From contig NZ_JAMZDE010000006.1 of the NCBI RefSeq assembly GCF_024159085.1, positions 62,001 through 126,000 of the forward strand: a stretch of DNA of 64,000 nucleotides, written 5' to 3'. Shown piece by piece: positions 17,368 to 26,948 of the stretch (its first letter is position 1; each line of letters opens with the position of its first letter). Position numbers and translations under genes: made by a program. The DNA comes from Idiomarina rhizosphaerae. Lineage in GTDB: Bacteria; Pseudomonadota; Gammaproteobacteria; Enterobacterales; Alteromonadaceae. A model generated the notes under the pieces. It was not told where the DNA came from. It did not search any database and was given only the letters and a program-made list of their open reading frames with translations.

Positions 17368-19092
17368 TTAAACCGGCTTAACGCCTATTGACTGAATATC
17401 ACCTTTATCACTGATTTTCCTTACCGTCAGAATGACATCGCCCAAACGTATCATATCGCCAATCACCACACGGCGGTGGAACTTCAGTAAAAAGTAGTCA
17501 GATATCGTGGTGCTCAATAAGCCTTCATTGAGTTCCCCTACGGGATAGAAACTACCAACATCGGCCAGGGTAAGATCTCCCCGTAAGGTGAAATCACCAA
17601 AGAAGTCTTTTTCCGATACTTTTAAGCCCTTACCACCTGAAGCTAGAATTCTGCTCACTTCATCAATATCGTTTACCGTCGCGGCGACCAGTAGGCCATC
17701 ACCCTCCTCCACCATGGGCTGAGTTTCTGGCTGTAACCATTCGCCATCTCGGATGAGCCCCACGAAGGTAGCCGGAGCCGTTAGTTTTAGCTCCTTCCAG
17801 GTATGGTCACAAGCTGGCGAGTTTTTGTCGATTTGATAAAGCCAGACTTCCAGGGCTTCCTTACTGGGAACTGAGGATAGTGGCATACGCTGCTGAGGTT
17901 TAGCTTTTAACGGTACCTCAAGCCCTAACCAACGCGCTACCGGTGCAATACTCCACCCCTGGATAATGAGTGAAATCATGACCACCACAAAGGCAATATC
18001 AAAATACAGTTCTTGATCAGGTACGCCACTCAACCAGGGGAATAACGCCAGTATAATAGGAACCGCACCTCTTAAGCCCACCCAGCTAATAAACACCTGT
18101 TCACGCCAGGGAAAGCTAAACGGCAGTAAGCTAACAACGACAGCTAACGGGCGGGCAATAAAAATTAAGGTAAAGGCAATACCAATGGCTACCGGCGCAT
18201 TAGCCACTAAATGAGAAGGAACAACCAATAACCCCAGAATAAGGAACATGGCTATCTGACTTAGCCAGGCCAGCCCATCCTGCACTTGCAGTATATGCAC
18301 TAGTTGAGGCAGTCGCGCATTGCCAATAACAAAGCCCATTAAATAGACAGCCAGAAACCCACTGGCATGGAGTTTTGCGGTTAGTGCATAAATGGAAATA
18401 GCGCAGGCTACCGCTAGCAATGGAAAGAAGCTGAAACTAAGAGGCAACTTACGTGCCGCAATAATGAATAACCGACCACCTAACCAACCTATGGTCAGGC
18501 CGCCAATTAGCTGCCAGATGACATCAAGGCCTACCCAGTACCAGTCAGGGAAGCTGCCACTGGCTACGGCACCGGTCATGGTTAAAGTCAAAATAACGGC
18601 CATGGGGTCGTTACTGCCCGACTCTATCTCAAGGGTAGATGCAACCCGCTCTTTAATCTGCAACCCGCGGGACTGAAAGATACCAAACACCGCAGCAGCA
18701 TCTGTAGAGCTGAGTATCGCCCCCATCAGTAAAGCCGCAGGCCAGGGTAAACCAAACCAATACACCGCTGCAGAAGCCACCAGAGTACAGGTTAATGCAA
18801 CACCTATGGTCGCCAGACTAATAGCTGGCCAGAGTGCTACCCGAAACCGCTCAGGGTGCGTTCGCATCCCACCATCAAACAAAATAATAACCAGAGCCGC
18901 AGAGCCAATAAAAAACGCAATATCCGGATTGTTAAATTCGACACCTAATACACCTTGCTCACCCGCGAGCATTCCAATCAACAAAAAGGTCAGCAGTACA
19001 GGTGCACCCAGCCGGTTGGATGCTACAGCAGCTAAAATACTGACAACCAGCAGCAAGCCACACAATAAAATCAAGGTGTTAGCCGAATCCAA
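17368..19092 (-). CDS. nhaP2: Potassium/proton antiporter of the CPA1 family (NhaP2/CvrA-like)
   Basis: A 574-residue cation/proton antiporter with about twelve transmembrane helices. Characteristic pieces are LLIGMLAGEQG, LFDGGMRTHPE, GAILSSTDAAAVF, ESGSNDPMAVILT and WVGLRGAVPI. The cytoplasmic tail holds an RCK_C/TrkA-C-like domain at about residues 405-490 and a CorC-HlyC-like end, as in Vibrio NhaP2. It is convergent with the DUF4426 gene (two bases apart) and splits the yggS-to-hemW neighbourhood. It probably exports K+ under alkaline or K+-rich conditions. Confidence 0.92.
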   Translation of the reverse strand: MDSANTLILLCGLLLVVSILAAVASNRLGAPVLLTFLLIGMLAGEQGVLGVEFNNPDIAFFIGSAALVIILFDGGMRTHPERFRVALWPAISLATIGVALTCTLVASAAVYWFGLPWPAALLMGAILSSTDAAAVFGIFQSRGLQIKERVASTLEIESGSNDPMAVILTLTMTGAVASGSFPDWYWVGLDVIWQLIGGLTIGWLGGRLFIIAARKLPLSFSFFPLLAVACAISIYALTAKLHASGFLAVYLMGFVIGNARLPQLVHILQVQDGLAWLSQIAMFLILGLLVVPSHLVANAPVAIGIAFTLIFIARPLAVVVSLLPFSFPWREQVFISWVGLRGAVPIILALFPWLSGVPDQELYFDIAFVVVMISLIIQGWSIAPVARWLGLEVPLKAKPQQRMPLSSVPSKEALEVWLYQIDKNSPACDHTWKELKLTAPATFVGLIRDGEWLQPETQPMVEEGDGLLVAATVNDIDEVSRILASGGKGLKVSEKDFFGDFTLRGDLTLADVGSFYPVGELNEGLLSTTISDYFLLKFHRRVVIGDMIRLGDVILTVRKISDKGDIQSIGVKPV

Positions 19093-19222
19093 ATAGAATC
19101 TCCTTATCTTTGTCTCTGCTTGTTCATCATAGCAGGTTTCACTTAGAGGCTAATGTTAGATTTCAAATCCCGTTAAAACCCTTTATCCTGTGCCCCTTGA
19201 TAATTAGGGTACAGGTTCGCTT

Positions 19223-19834
19223 ATGACGTCACAAAAAACCTTAGTGCTGGCTACCGGCAACGCAGGAAAAGTTGCGGAGTTGCGCCACATGTTAAGTCAG
19301 ACACATGCCACTGCCGACTGGCAAGTTCGTCCGCAGTCAGAGTGGGACTTCGCTGAAGCTGATGAAACCGGCACAACTTTTGTTGAAAATGCCATTATAA
19401 AAGCTCGCCACGCTTGCCAGCAAACGGGTTTACCTGCTATTGCTGATGACTCAGGTCTGGCCGTTACGGCTTTAAAAGGCGCCCCCGGGGTTTACTCGGC
19501 TCGCTACGCTGGCGGCAATGCCACCGACTCCGACAATATCAATAAACTACTGCAAGCCTTAGAGGGCGTTGAAGAAAGCCAGCGTCAGGCCAGTTTTCAT
19601 TGTGTACTGGTTTATATGCAAAATGCGGAAGATCCGACACCAATAATCTGCCAGGGTCGCTGGGACGGACACATATTAACTCGCTCGGTTGGAGAAGAAG
19701 GCTTCGGCTACGACCCGGTGTTCTGGGTTAAAGAAAAAAACTGTTCCGCAGCGCAATTAAGCAAAACAGAAAAACAAGGGCTCAGCCACCGCGGACAAGC
19801 GTTAAAGCTGCTGCTGGAGCAGTTAGCTGAATGA
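19223..19834 (+). CDS. rdgB: dITP/XTP pyrophosphatase
   Basis: RdgB cleans the nucleotide pool by hydrolysing dITP, dHAPTP and XTP to monophosphates. The protein shows LATGNAGKVAELR at the N-terminus, ETGTTFVENAIIKA, the ADDSGLAV metal-binding motif, GAPGVYSARYAG and the C-terminal GFGYDPVFWV and LSHRGQAL. It is 203 residues, the usual size. It overlaps hemW by four bases (ATGA). Confidence 0.97.
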   Translation: MTSQKTLVLATGNAGKVAELRHMLSQTHATADWQVRPQSEWDFAEADETGTTFVENAIIKARHACQQTGLPAIADDSGLAVTALKGAPGVYSARYAGGNATDSDNINKLLQALEGVEESQRQASFHCVLVYMQNAEDPTPIICQGRWDGHILTRSVGEEGFGYDPVFWVKEKNCSAAQLSKTEKQGLSHRGQALKLLLEQLAE

Positions 19835-20982
19835 CTTCTCCTCTGACTCTTCCCCCGCTGTCTCTGTACATACACATTCCATGGTGTATTCAGAAGTGCC
19901 CTTATTGTGACTTCAATTCCCATAAGCTGACCGGTGATGTGCCTGAAGCGAGCTATGTCGGCCGTCTTTTAGAAGACTTACGAGCCGACTTTGACTGGGT
20001 TCAGGATCGGGAAATTCAGTCGATATTTATCGGCGGAGGAACCCCAAGTGTATTGTCCGCAAAAGCAATACAGCAGTTAATGGACGGCGTTCGTTCAATA
20101 GTGACTTTAAGTTCCGATTGTGAAGTCACTATGGAAGCGAACCCGGGAACCTTTGAGACTGAAAAATTCTCTGCTTTCGTTGCTGCAGGCATCAACCGCT
20201 TGTCTATTGGTGTTCAGAGCTTACAGGAACATCAGTTACAACGCTTGGGGCGTATTCACAATCCGCAACAGGCAAAAGATGCGGCCGCGCACGCAAGTGA
20301 ATTACCGCTATCCAGTTTTAATCTCGACCTTATGCATGGCTTACCGGATCAAACCGTAGAAATGGCATTAGACGACTTACGTCAGATTATTGCCCTGAAC
20401 CCACCGCATATCTCCTGGTATCAATTGACTATTGAGCCGAATACCTTGTTTGCCAGCCAGCCGCCCGAGCTACCGGATGACGACACACTGTGGGAAATTT
20501 ACCAGCAGGGTCATAAACTTCTGGAAGCAGCCGGTTATTCTCAGTACGAAGTGAGCGCTTACGCTAAACCAGGCCATCAGAGCAGGCATAACCGTAACTA
20601 CTGGCAATATGGCGACTATTTAGGTATTGGCTGCGGAGCCCACAGCAAAGTGACTTTGCCCCAGCAAAATAAAATTCTGCGTTGCGAAAAAGTGAAGCAC
20701 CCCAAAGGCTATTTAGATTTAACCAAGCCTCTGCGTTATCAATTAAAAGAAGTCGCAGTAGATGACCGCTTGTTTGAGTTTTTCATGAACCAATTCCGCT
20801 TACTGGAGCCGGTTAGTAAAGGTAACTTTGAACAAACCACAGCTCTTTCTGCAGAGGCAGCCTCAAAGCAGTTAGCGAAAGCGAAAACTCTGGAACTTGT
20901 AACAGAAGACGAGCTTAACTGGCAATTGACTCAACGCGGCCACAGATTCTTAAACTCGGTTCTGGATACGCTTCTGGATTAA
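19831..20982 (+). CDS. hemW: Heme chaperone HemW, radical SAM protein
   Basis: HemW is a radical SAM protein related to HemN that binds haem and delivers it to apoproteins. The [4Fe-4S] motif CIQKCPYC uses Cys19, Cys23 and Cys26, followed by DFNSHK. Further marks are FIGGGTPS, ANPGT and RLSIGVQSL. The three-Cys motif with phenylalanine after CPYCD and the absence of HemN-specific residues argue for HemW over coproporphyrinogen dehydrogenase. It is the second gene of the rdgB-hemW operon. Confidence 0.93.
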   Translation: MTSPLTLPPLSLYIHIPWCIQKCPYCDFNSHKLTGDVPEASYVGRLLEDLRADFDWVQDREIQSIFIGGGTPSVLSAKAIQQLMDGVRSIVTLSSDCEVTMEANPGTFETEKFSAFVAAGINRLSIGVQSLQEHQLQRLGRIHNPQQAKDAAAHASELPLSSFNLDLMHGLPDQTVEMALDDLRQIIALNPPHISWYQLTIEPNTLFASQPPELPDDDTLWEIYQQGHKLLEAAGYSQYEVSAYAKPGHQSRHNRNYWQYGDYLGIGCGAHSKVTLPQQNKILRCEKVKHPKGYLDLTKPLRYQLKEVAVDDRLFEFFMNQFRLLEPVSKGNFEQTTALSAEAASKQLAKAKTLELVTEDELNWQLTQRGHRFLNSVLDTLLD

Positions 20983-20993
20983 CCCAGAAGCGT
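20968..20993. terminator. Hairpin enclosing the hemW stop codon
   Basis: A 10-bp perfect stem (ACGCTTCTGG / CCAGAAGCGT) has the loop ATTAAC, which contains the hemW TAA. It lies between convergent hemW and trmB. There is no T-run on either side, so it is a weak terminator or a 3'-end protecting hairpin. Confidence 0.5.
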
Positions 20994-20999
20994 GGCAGG

Positions 21000-21716
21000 T
21001 TAGTTGATTTTAAACTGAAGGTCCCAAACGCCATGGCCTTTTCCTTCGCCCCGGCGTTCAAACTTGGTTTTTGGGCGATTGTCAGGACGAGGCACATAAT
21101 CGCCTGAAGACGACAAATTCGTTAAGCGGGGTTCGTCATTCAGAACTTCCAGCATATGCTCGGCATAGTTTTCCCAGTCAGTTGCAAGATGAATAACACC
21201 GCCAGTCTCAATTTTCTGAATTAATAATTGCACAAACTCGGGCTGTACGATGCGGCGTTTATGGTGACGCTTCTTGTGCCAGGGGTCGGGAAAGAAAATT
21301 TGAACACAGTTCAGACTTTTATCCGGAATACATTGTTTTAATACTTCAACAGCGTCTTCATGAAACACCCGAAGGTTTTTCACCTCAGCTTCCTCAGCAG
21401 CCATAAGACAAGCCCCGACACCTGGTTCATGCACTTCTATACCAATAAAGTCACGCTCGGGGGCATTAGCCGCCATCTCGACTAACGAATGTCCCATACC
21501 AAAACCAATTTCCAGAGTTACCGGCGCTTGCCGACCAAAAACACTAGCCAAGTCCAGTCGACCATTTTCCAGCGTTAAACCTACTGAAGGCCACAGACGT
21601 TCAATTGCAGCAGCCTGTCCTTTCGTCAGTCTTCCTTCTCTTTTCACAAAACTGCGCACGGTTCTTACGTATTTACCCGCGGCGGCGGCTTCTTCTGCGC
21701 TCTTAAAATGGCTCAT
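21000..21716 (-). CDS. trmB: tRNA (guanine-N7)-methyltransferase
   Basis: TrmB makes m7G46 in the variable loop of tRNAs, using SAM. The 238-residue protein has the SAM-binding [23 protein letters not shown], the catalytic [16 protein letters not shown] region and [14 protein letters not shown]. It sits between hemW and ompA in a neighbourhood that in relatives is trmB next to mutY. Confidence 0.97.
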   Translation of the reverse strand: MSHFKSAEEAAAAGKYVRTVRSFVKREGRLTKGQAAAIERLWPSVGLTLENGRLDLASVFGRQAPVTLEIGFGMGHSLVEMAANAPERDFIGIEVHEPGVGACLMAAEEAEVKNLRVFHEDAVEVLKQCIPDKSLNCVQIFFPDPWHKKRHHKRRIVQPEFVQLLIQKIETGGVIHLATDWENYAEHMLEVLNDEPRLTNLSSSGDYVPRPDNRPKTKFERRGEGKGHGVWDLQFKIN

Positions 21717-21753
21717 GACCTTCCTGCAAATTACTCATTAGCTGATACGAAAA

Positions 21754-21781
21754 AAACAGGCCTGAAAAATCAGGCCTGTTT
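21754..21781 (-). terminator. Intrinsic terminator of ompA
   Basis: A 12-bp perfect stem (AAACAGGCCTGA / TCAGGCCTGTTT) with a four-base loop is followed on the minus strand by a run of seven T. It lies 46 bases beyond the ompA stop codon. Confidence 0.9.
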
Positions 21782-21827
21782 AAAGTAGAGCTATTATCGC
21801 TATTTCAAGCAATCAATACAATCGGTA

Positions 21828-22919
21828 TTAACGAGTTTTAGGTACCCGGTTTACGACTTTCAATGTTGCTTCGATGCGACGGTTGTCTTGACGATCAGCT
21901 GCACTGTTTTCGCGAACTTTCGGTTGAGATTCACCGTGACCTTTAAAGTCGACGCGGCTTTTCGCTATACCGTATTTATTCACTAGCGCATTAGCTACCG
22001 ATTCAGCGCGACGCTCAGATAACCACTGGTTATACTTAGCTTCGCCCGTGCTGTCTGTATGGCCATGAATAGTAATATCCAGCTGTGGATGTTCTTTCAT
22101 GAAATCGGCCATGTCTTCAATTTGAGAAAATGCATTATCTCGAATTTTCGATGAATTTAAATCAAATTCAACAAGTAATTCCTCAGTAATGGTCTCGTTT
22201 TCATAAAGAATACAACCGTTTTCGTCTACCGAATAATTTCTGGGTGTGTTGGCGCATTTGTCTTTTGAGTCAACAACGCCGTCACCATCAGAATCTACAG
22301 GTTTAGACTCCGGCGCAGGTGCCGCTTTTTGAGGTTCAGGACGTGGCTCCGGACGTGTTCTTGGTTCAGGGCTGGTATCGCGGCCACCAAAGAACCATTG
22401 CAAACCAACGTTTGCGAACATTTCCGTGTAGTCTTCTTCCCAACCACGCTGAGCACCACCTTCTATACGCCAGGCCAGGTTATCGGTAATAAAGCTACGA
22501 TGACCAAGTGTGGCTCGTGCGGCAACATCCGTAACATCACCAATTTCAGTGTTGTTTACACCTAAACCAGCATAAAAGTTGTTGTTGAAGTGGTATAGCG
22601 CATCAACACCGTAGCTGTCGCCGTAGGCATCGCCTGCGCCAACCAGATCAGCTTCCATGTAGTCATAATAAATACGGGCTTCCCATGCTTCAGTAAACAT
22701 CATGCCCGCTTCGACACCCGAAGTGATGGTTTTAAATCCGTCATCAACGAAAAATGCTTGACCATTTTTTACCGCAACGCGATCATCGTCGGCAGAAAAT
22801 GCCCCTAAACGCGCGCCCAGATAAAAGTCGTTTTGCTCAACCTCGGTCTGCTGCGCAAAAACTGGAGCGGTTAATCCAGCGGTTAGCAAAGATATAGTGA
22901 TTAAATTTAAGGTTTTCAT
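21828..22919 (-). CDS. ompA: OmpA family outer membrane protein
   Basis: The 363-residue precursor has a signal peptide ending in APVFA-QQ, an N-terminal beta-barrel of about 180 residues (starting DFYLGARLGAFSADD), a Pro/Glu/Arg-rich linker (residues 195-220), a thrombospondin type 3-like calcium repeat (DSDGDGVVDSKDKC with a Cys pair) and a C-terminal OmpA peptidoglycan-binding domain (GHTDSTGEAKYNQWLSERRA, ending RRIEATLK). The start at 22919 has AGGAG eight bases upstream; the longer frame to 22982 has no such site. It tethers the outer membrane to the wall and is expected to be highly expressed. It stands between trmB and mutY. Confidence 0.92.
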   Translation of the reverse strand: MKTLNLITISLLTAGLTAPVFAQQTEVEQNDFYLGARLGAFSADDDRVAVKNGQAFFVDDGFKTITSGVEAGMMFTEAWEARIYYDYMEADLVGAGDAYGDSYGVDALYHFNNNFYAGLGVNNTEIGDVTDVAARATLGHRSFITDNLAWRIEGGAQRGWEEDYTEMFANVGLQWFFGGRDTSPEPRTRPEPRPEPQKAAPAPESKPVDSDGDGVVDSKDKCANTPRNYSVDENGCILYENETITEELLVEFDLNSSKIRDNAFSQIEDMADFMKEHPQLDITIHGHTDSTGEAKYNQWLSERRAESVANALVNKYGIAKSRVDFKGHGESQPKVRENSAADRQDNRRIEATLKVVNRVPKTR

Positions 22920-23034
22920 TGCAAAGCTCCTTTTAATTGCAATAACAATCATGCTCGGAATATGAGACACTGTGTATGTCATAAAGAGTAGTACATTCTT
23001 CAGTTAAGTCATTTTTATTTGCAGAGATTTACAG

Positions 23035-24075
23035 TTGACTCAGACATTCAGCTCACAGGTTCTCAATTGGTTTCAGCAATACGGGCGTAAGCATCTGCCA
23101 TGGCAGAAAAACGTCACGCCGTATCGCGTCTGGGTGTCAGAAATTATGCTGCAACAAACCCAGGTCACTACCGTTATTCCGTACTTCGAACGTTTTATGG
23201 CAACCTTTCCTACGATTCAGGAACTGGCCTCAGCTCCACAAGACAAAGTATTGAATTTATGGACTGGATTAGGCTATTACGCAAGAGCCCGTAACCTTCA
23301 TAAAACTGCAAAACTTGTTTGCACTCAATATAACGGTGAATTTCCCAAAAAAGTTCATGAACTCGAACAATTACCTGGGGTTGGTCGCTCAACAGCCGGT
23401 GCAATTCGCTCACTTGGACACAGTGAGTACGCACCTATTTTGGATGGCAACGTTAAGCGTGTATTAGCACGTCATTTTGCTGTTTCTGGCTGGCCTGGTA
23501 AGGCAGATGTTTTGAAGCAGCTGTGGCAACTGAGTGAACAGTTGACCCCGAAGCAAGACTCCGGCGCATACAATCAGGCAATGATGGATATCGGTGCAAT
23601 GATTTGCACTCGCAGTAAACCGCTTTGCGAGCAATGCCCTGTCAATAGCACCTGTACCGGCAGAGCAACGGACACAATAGCACAGTATCCGGGAAAGAAG
23701 CCGAAAAAGATTAAACCAGTAAAAGCAACCCACATGCTGCTTTTTCGGCATAATCATCAGTTTTTGCTCGAGAAGCGCCCGCAGTCTGGTATATGGGGCG
23801 GGCTTTGGTGCTTTCCACAATGTGATGAGGAAACGGATATTCCTTCATTAGTCCAACAATACGGTCTCACTGAACTGGCAAGACAGCAACTACCACCTTT
23901 TCGCCATACCTTTAGCCATTTCCACCTTGACTGTAAGCCACTGCTAATTGACGTTGCTCCCTCTGAGACTTTACTTAACGAAGCTCAACACTTATGGGTA
24001 AAGGCTGATACCAATCAGGACTTGGGCTTTGCTGCACCAACCGTTAAACTGATGGGGCAGTTAACTACTAAATAG
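23035..24075 (+). CDS. mutY: A/G-specific adenine DNA glycosylase
   Basis: MutY removes adenine mispaired with 8-oxoguanine. The 346-residue protein starts at a TTG (23035). It has the HhH-GPD core with [14 protein letters not shown] containing the catalytic Glu, [12 protein letters not shown], and [10 protein letters not shown] with the catalytic Asp. The iron-sulphur motif C-X6-C-X2-C-X5-C is in the segment [13 protein letters not shown] plus the Cys five residues on. The C-terminal NUDIX-like domain for 8-oxoG recognition follows ([27 protein letters not shown]). It precedes yggX by eleven bases, the common arrangement. Confidence 0.97.
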   Translation: MTQTFSSQVLNWFQQYGRKHLPWQKNVTPYRVWVSEIMLQQTQVTTVIPYFERFMATFPTIQELASAPQDKVLNLWTGLGYYARARNLHKTAKLVCTQYNGEFPKKVHELEQLPGVGRSTAGAIRSLGHSEYAPILDGNVKRVLARHFAVSGWPGKADVLKQLWQLSEQLTPKQDSGAYNQAMMDIGAMICTRSKPLCEQCPVNSTCTGRATDTIAQYPGKKPKKIKPVKATHMLLFRHNHQFLLEKRPQSGIWGGLWCFPQCDEETDIPSLVQQYGLTELARQQLPPFRHTFSHFHLDCKPLLIDVAPSETLLNEAQHLWVKADTNQDLGFAAPTVKLMGQLTTK

Positions 24076-24086
24076 GTGAACACAGC

Positions 24087-24359
24087 ATGAGCCGTACCGT
24101 ATTTTGTGAGCATTTTCAAAAAGAAGCCGAAGGTCTCGACTTTCAACTCTACCCCGGCGAGCTGGGCGAGCGTATTTTTAACCACATATCAAAAGAAGCC
24201 TGGGCCGAGTGGCAGAAAAAACAAACCATGCTGATAAACGAAAAACGTTTAAACATGATGGATCCCACCGATCGTGAATTTCTTGAAAAGCAGATGACAG
24301 CCTTTCTATTCGAAGGCGAAAACCCCGAAATTGAAGGCTATACCCCACCAGAGAATTAA
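24087..24359 (+). CDS. yggX: Fe(2+)-trafficking / oxidative damage protection protein YggX
   Basis: A 90-residue YggX protein that protects iron-sulphur clusters and labile iron under oxidative stress. It has the usual start [19 protein letters not shown] with the single conserved Cys, then [23 protein letters not shown] and a C-terminal [12 protein letters not shown]. It is co-transcribed with mutY. Confidence 0.96.
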   Translation: MSRTVFCEHFQKEAEGLDFQLYPGELGERIFNHISKEAWAEWQKKQTMLINEKRLNMMDPTDREFLEKQMTAFLFEGENPEIEGYTPPEN

Positions 24360-24413
24360 TGTATTACATTAACGAATTTCCTGACTCGACTCTTTTTTCT
24401 TGTAAATCGAAAT

Positions 24414-24436
24414 TATTGTCTAATATATTGACAATA
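24414..24436. promoter_or_regulatory. Inverted repeat upstream of proBA
   Basis: TATTGTC and GACAATA are arranged as 7-base arms around nine bases, overlapping a TTGACA at 24428. No -10 box lies at the right distance from that TTGACA. A weak extended -10 (TGTTAGACT, 24478-24486) is closer to proB. This could be an operator of the proBA promoter, but the evidence is only the symmetry. Confidence 0.3.
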
Positions 24437-24515
24437 GGTATGGCTTATGAGCCTCGCTGGAGCTTAGACAGCCAATCTGTTAGACTACTAACGAATTCAA
24501 CAAAAGGGAGTCTCT

Positions 24516-25628
24516 ATGAAAGCGCCATCCTGGCGAAGAGCCGTACTGAAAGTGGGGAGTGCGCTCATCGCGCCAGATGAAACTGGGGTTAGCACCAAAT
24601 ACCTATTACCCATAGCTCGTTTTATTAACGAGTGCCGAGAACGCGGACAAGAAGTTGTCTTAGTCTCGTCAGGCAGTGTTGCTGCCGGCCGCAAACATTT
24701 TAACTTCGAACACAAGAAAGTACCGGTTGCCGTGCGCAAAGCAATGTCGGCGGTTGGTCAAAATGAAATGATGGGTTACTGGTCACGCTTTTTCGATTCC
24801 CCCTGCGCCCAGTTGCTTATGACCCACAGCGACTTACGCGACCGAGCTCGCTACGTCAGCATTAAAAACACCCTAAACAGATTGTTAGAGCACGACATTT
24901 TACCAGTGGTAAATGAGAACGATGCTCTTGCTACCGACGAAATGAAAGTGGGTGATAACGATAACTTGTCGGCCATGATCGCAACTTTGGTTGATGCCGA
25001 CGCCCTGTTTATTTGTTCAGACATCGACGGTCTGTATGACTCAGATCCGAATCTGAATCCGGATGCGAAAAAAATACCGGTGGTTGAACAAATTGACGAA
25101 AGCATTTATTCGCTTGCCGGTGGTTCCGTAAGTTCCGTCGGTACAGGGGGAATGCGCACTAAAGTTGAGGCGGCAGAGAAAGCCACTTCACACGGTATCG
25201 ATACTTACATAGTTAACGGTCGTAAAGGTGAAACTTTTGAATCGTTACTACAAGGGGATATCCCCGGCACATTATTCCGTCGCCAATCTGATCCAATTAG
25301 CAATAAAAAGCATTGGTTAAGACACACTCTGGTCGCCCAGGGTGAAATATTGGTTGATGAAGGTGCTGAGAAAGCATTAATTGAGAACGGTGCCTCACTA
25401 CTCAGTTCAGGCATCGTTGATGTACAAGGTGACTTTGATCGCGGTGACGCCGTGCTGGTTCGCAGTGCCAACGATACTGACGCTATCGCAAAAGGTATTT
25501 GTCAGTACAGCGCGCACGAACTGATGCACATTAAAGGGCAGCAAACTGAAGATATAGCAGAGAAATTTGGCTATAGCCCGATAACGGAAGTTATTCACCG
25601 TGACGACCTAATGATTTTGGAGGACTAA
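24516..25628 (+). CDS. proB: Glutamate 5-kinase
   Basis: ProB phosphorylates glutamate, the first and feedback-regulated step of proline synthesis. The 370-residue form has the amino acid kinase domain (KVGSALIAP, VLVSSGSVAAGR, VNENDALAT, VGDNDNLSAMIA, GTGGMRTKVEAA) and a C-terminal PUA domain (residues about 275-365, ILVDEGAEKALIENGASLL). AAGGGAG lies upstream of the ATG. It overlaps the proA start by one base (TAATG). Confidence 0.97.
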   Translation: MKAPSWRRAVLKVGSALIAPDETGVSTKYLLPIARFINECRERGQEVVLVSSGSVAAGRKHFNFEHKKVPVAVRKAMSAVGQNEMMGYWSRFFDSPCAQLLMTHSDLRDRARYVSIKNTLNRLLEHDILPVVNENDALATDEMKVGDNDNLSAMIATLVDADALFICSDIDGLYDSDPNLNPDAKKIPVVEQIDESIYSLAGGSVSSVGTGGMRTKVEAAEKATSHGIDTYIVNGRKGETFESLLQGDIPGTLFRRQSDPISNKKHWLRHTLVAQGEILVDEGAEKALIENGASLLSSGIVDVQGDFDRGDAVLVRSANDTDAIAKGICQYSAHELMHIKGQQTEDIAEKFGYSPITEVIHRDDLMILED

Positions 25629-26881
25629 TGAGTCAACAAATAGCAAAAGAAATTTCACAACGCGCGGCGAAAGCCGCACGGGCAGTAGCCACCTTATCTG
25701 AAGCAGATAAAAACAGCGTACTGCAGAAAATGGCTGACGCTATTCGTGCACGCCAAGATAAGATTATTGAAGTAAATAAGAAAGATCTGGTCGCTGGTAA
25801 AGAAAAAGGCCTGAGTGATTCTATGATGGATCGTCTTGAGTTAACGCCTGAACGCATTGAAGGTATGGCTTCTGCCATTGAAGAAATCATTGCGTTGAAA
25901 GATCCTGTAGGCGATAGCTACGTTCTGGACGAGCGTCCTAACGGAATGAAAATTGAGAAAATGCGCATTCCTCTGGGCGTTATATGTATGATTTACGAAG
26001 CTCGTCCTAACGTAACTGCTGATGCTGGAGCACTGTGCTTCAAATCGGGTAACGCCGTTATCTTGCGTTGTGGGCGTGAAGCAATTGACAGCAGTAAAGC
26101 CATTGCTGAAGCATTGCACGAAGCTTTAGAAGCCAGCAATCTGCCTAAAGACGTTATCACCGTGGTGCCAACACCTGACCGCGAACTGATGACTGAACTT
26201 CTGCAACAGAAAGACTATATTGATCTGGTTATTCCTCGCGGCGGTGAAGGCTTGATTCACTTCGTTAGTGACACCAGTAAAATCCCAGTCATTCAGCATT
26301 ATAAAGGTGTTTGCCACCTGTACGTTGATAAAGATGCAGACCTTGATAAAGCTCTGGCTATTTTGCTTAACGGTAAAACTCAGCGTACCGGCGTTTGTAA
26401 TGCGCTCGAAGGTCTACTGGTTCATCAGGACGTTGCTGATAAGTTCTTGCCTATGGCTGCTAAGGCTCTGGCTGAAAAAGACGTAACCATCCATGCAGAT
26501 AAGCGTTCAGTAAGCTACTTTGATGGCGCTGATGAGATTGCAGACGATGCTTTTGGTGAAGAATACCTGGCTCTTGAAATTGCGGTTCGCACCGTCGACA
26601 ACTACGAAGGTGCTATTGAGCATATTCAGGAGTTTGGTAGCGGTCATACCGAAGTTATTATCACTGAAAACGATGAAACGGCTAAGCGTTTCATTCGTGA
26701 AGTAGATTCAGCCGTTACCATGGCAAATGTCTCTTCTCGCTTCTCTGATGGCGGCCAGTTAGGTTTGGGTGCTGAAATTGGTATCTCTACCAGTAAGCTA
26801 CACGCATACGGACCAATGGGTCTTGAAGCACTAACAACTGAGAAATTCGTGGTGACCGGTAACGGTCAGGTCCGCGACTAG
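25628..26881 (+). CDS. proA: Glutamate-5-semialdehyde dehydrogenase
   Basis: ProA reduces glutamyl-5-phosphate to the semialdehyde, which cyclises to pyrroline-5-carboxylate for ProC. Signatures are IPLGVICMIYEARPNVT, FKSGNAVILRCGREA, IPRGGEGLIHFV, the catalytic Cys in QRTGVCNALE, and the C-terminal VNxS-like MANVSSRFSDGGQLGLGAEIGIS. It is 417 residues, the usual length. A strong terminator follows. Confidence 0.98.
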   Translation: MSQQIAKEISQRAAKAARAVATLSEADKNSVLQKMADAIRARQDKIIEVNKKDLVAGKEKGLSDSMMDRLELTPERIEGMASAIEEIIALKDPVGDSYVLDERPNGMKIEKMRIPLGVICMIYEARPNVTADAGALCFKSGNAVILRCGREAIDSSKAIAEALHEALEASNLPKDVITVVPTPDRELMTELLQQKDYIDLVIPRGGEGLIHFVSDTSKIPVIQHYKGVCHLYVDKDADLDKALAILLNGKTQRTGVCNALEGLLVHQDVADKFLPMAAKALAEKDVTIHADKRSVSYFDGADEIADDAFGEEYLALEIAVRTVDNYEGAIEHIQEFGSGHTEVIITENDETAKRFIREVDSAVTMANVSSRFSDGGQLGLGAEIGISTSKLHAYGPMGLEALTTEKFVVTGNGQVRD

Positions 26882-26894
26882 TATTTCACGCATT

Positions 26895-26936
26895 AAAAAG
26901 CCCCGGTCACTTCACTTAGTGGCCGGGGCTTTTTTT
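26895..26936 (+). terminator. Intrinsic terminator of proBA
   Basis: The 16-bp stem AAAAAGCCCCGGTCAC / GTGGCCGGGGCTTTTT has one G-U pair, an eight-base loop and a run of seven T. It lies between convergent proA and waaA-kdkA and may serve both directions. Confidence 0.93.
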
Positions 26937-26948
26937 ATGGCTTAAAGC

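Noticed and set aside
24359-24580. 73-residue frame between yggX and proB
   Set aside because: It runs into the proB start region in another frame, has no Shine-Dalgarno and no recognisable feature.
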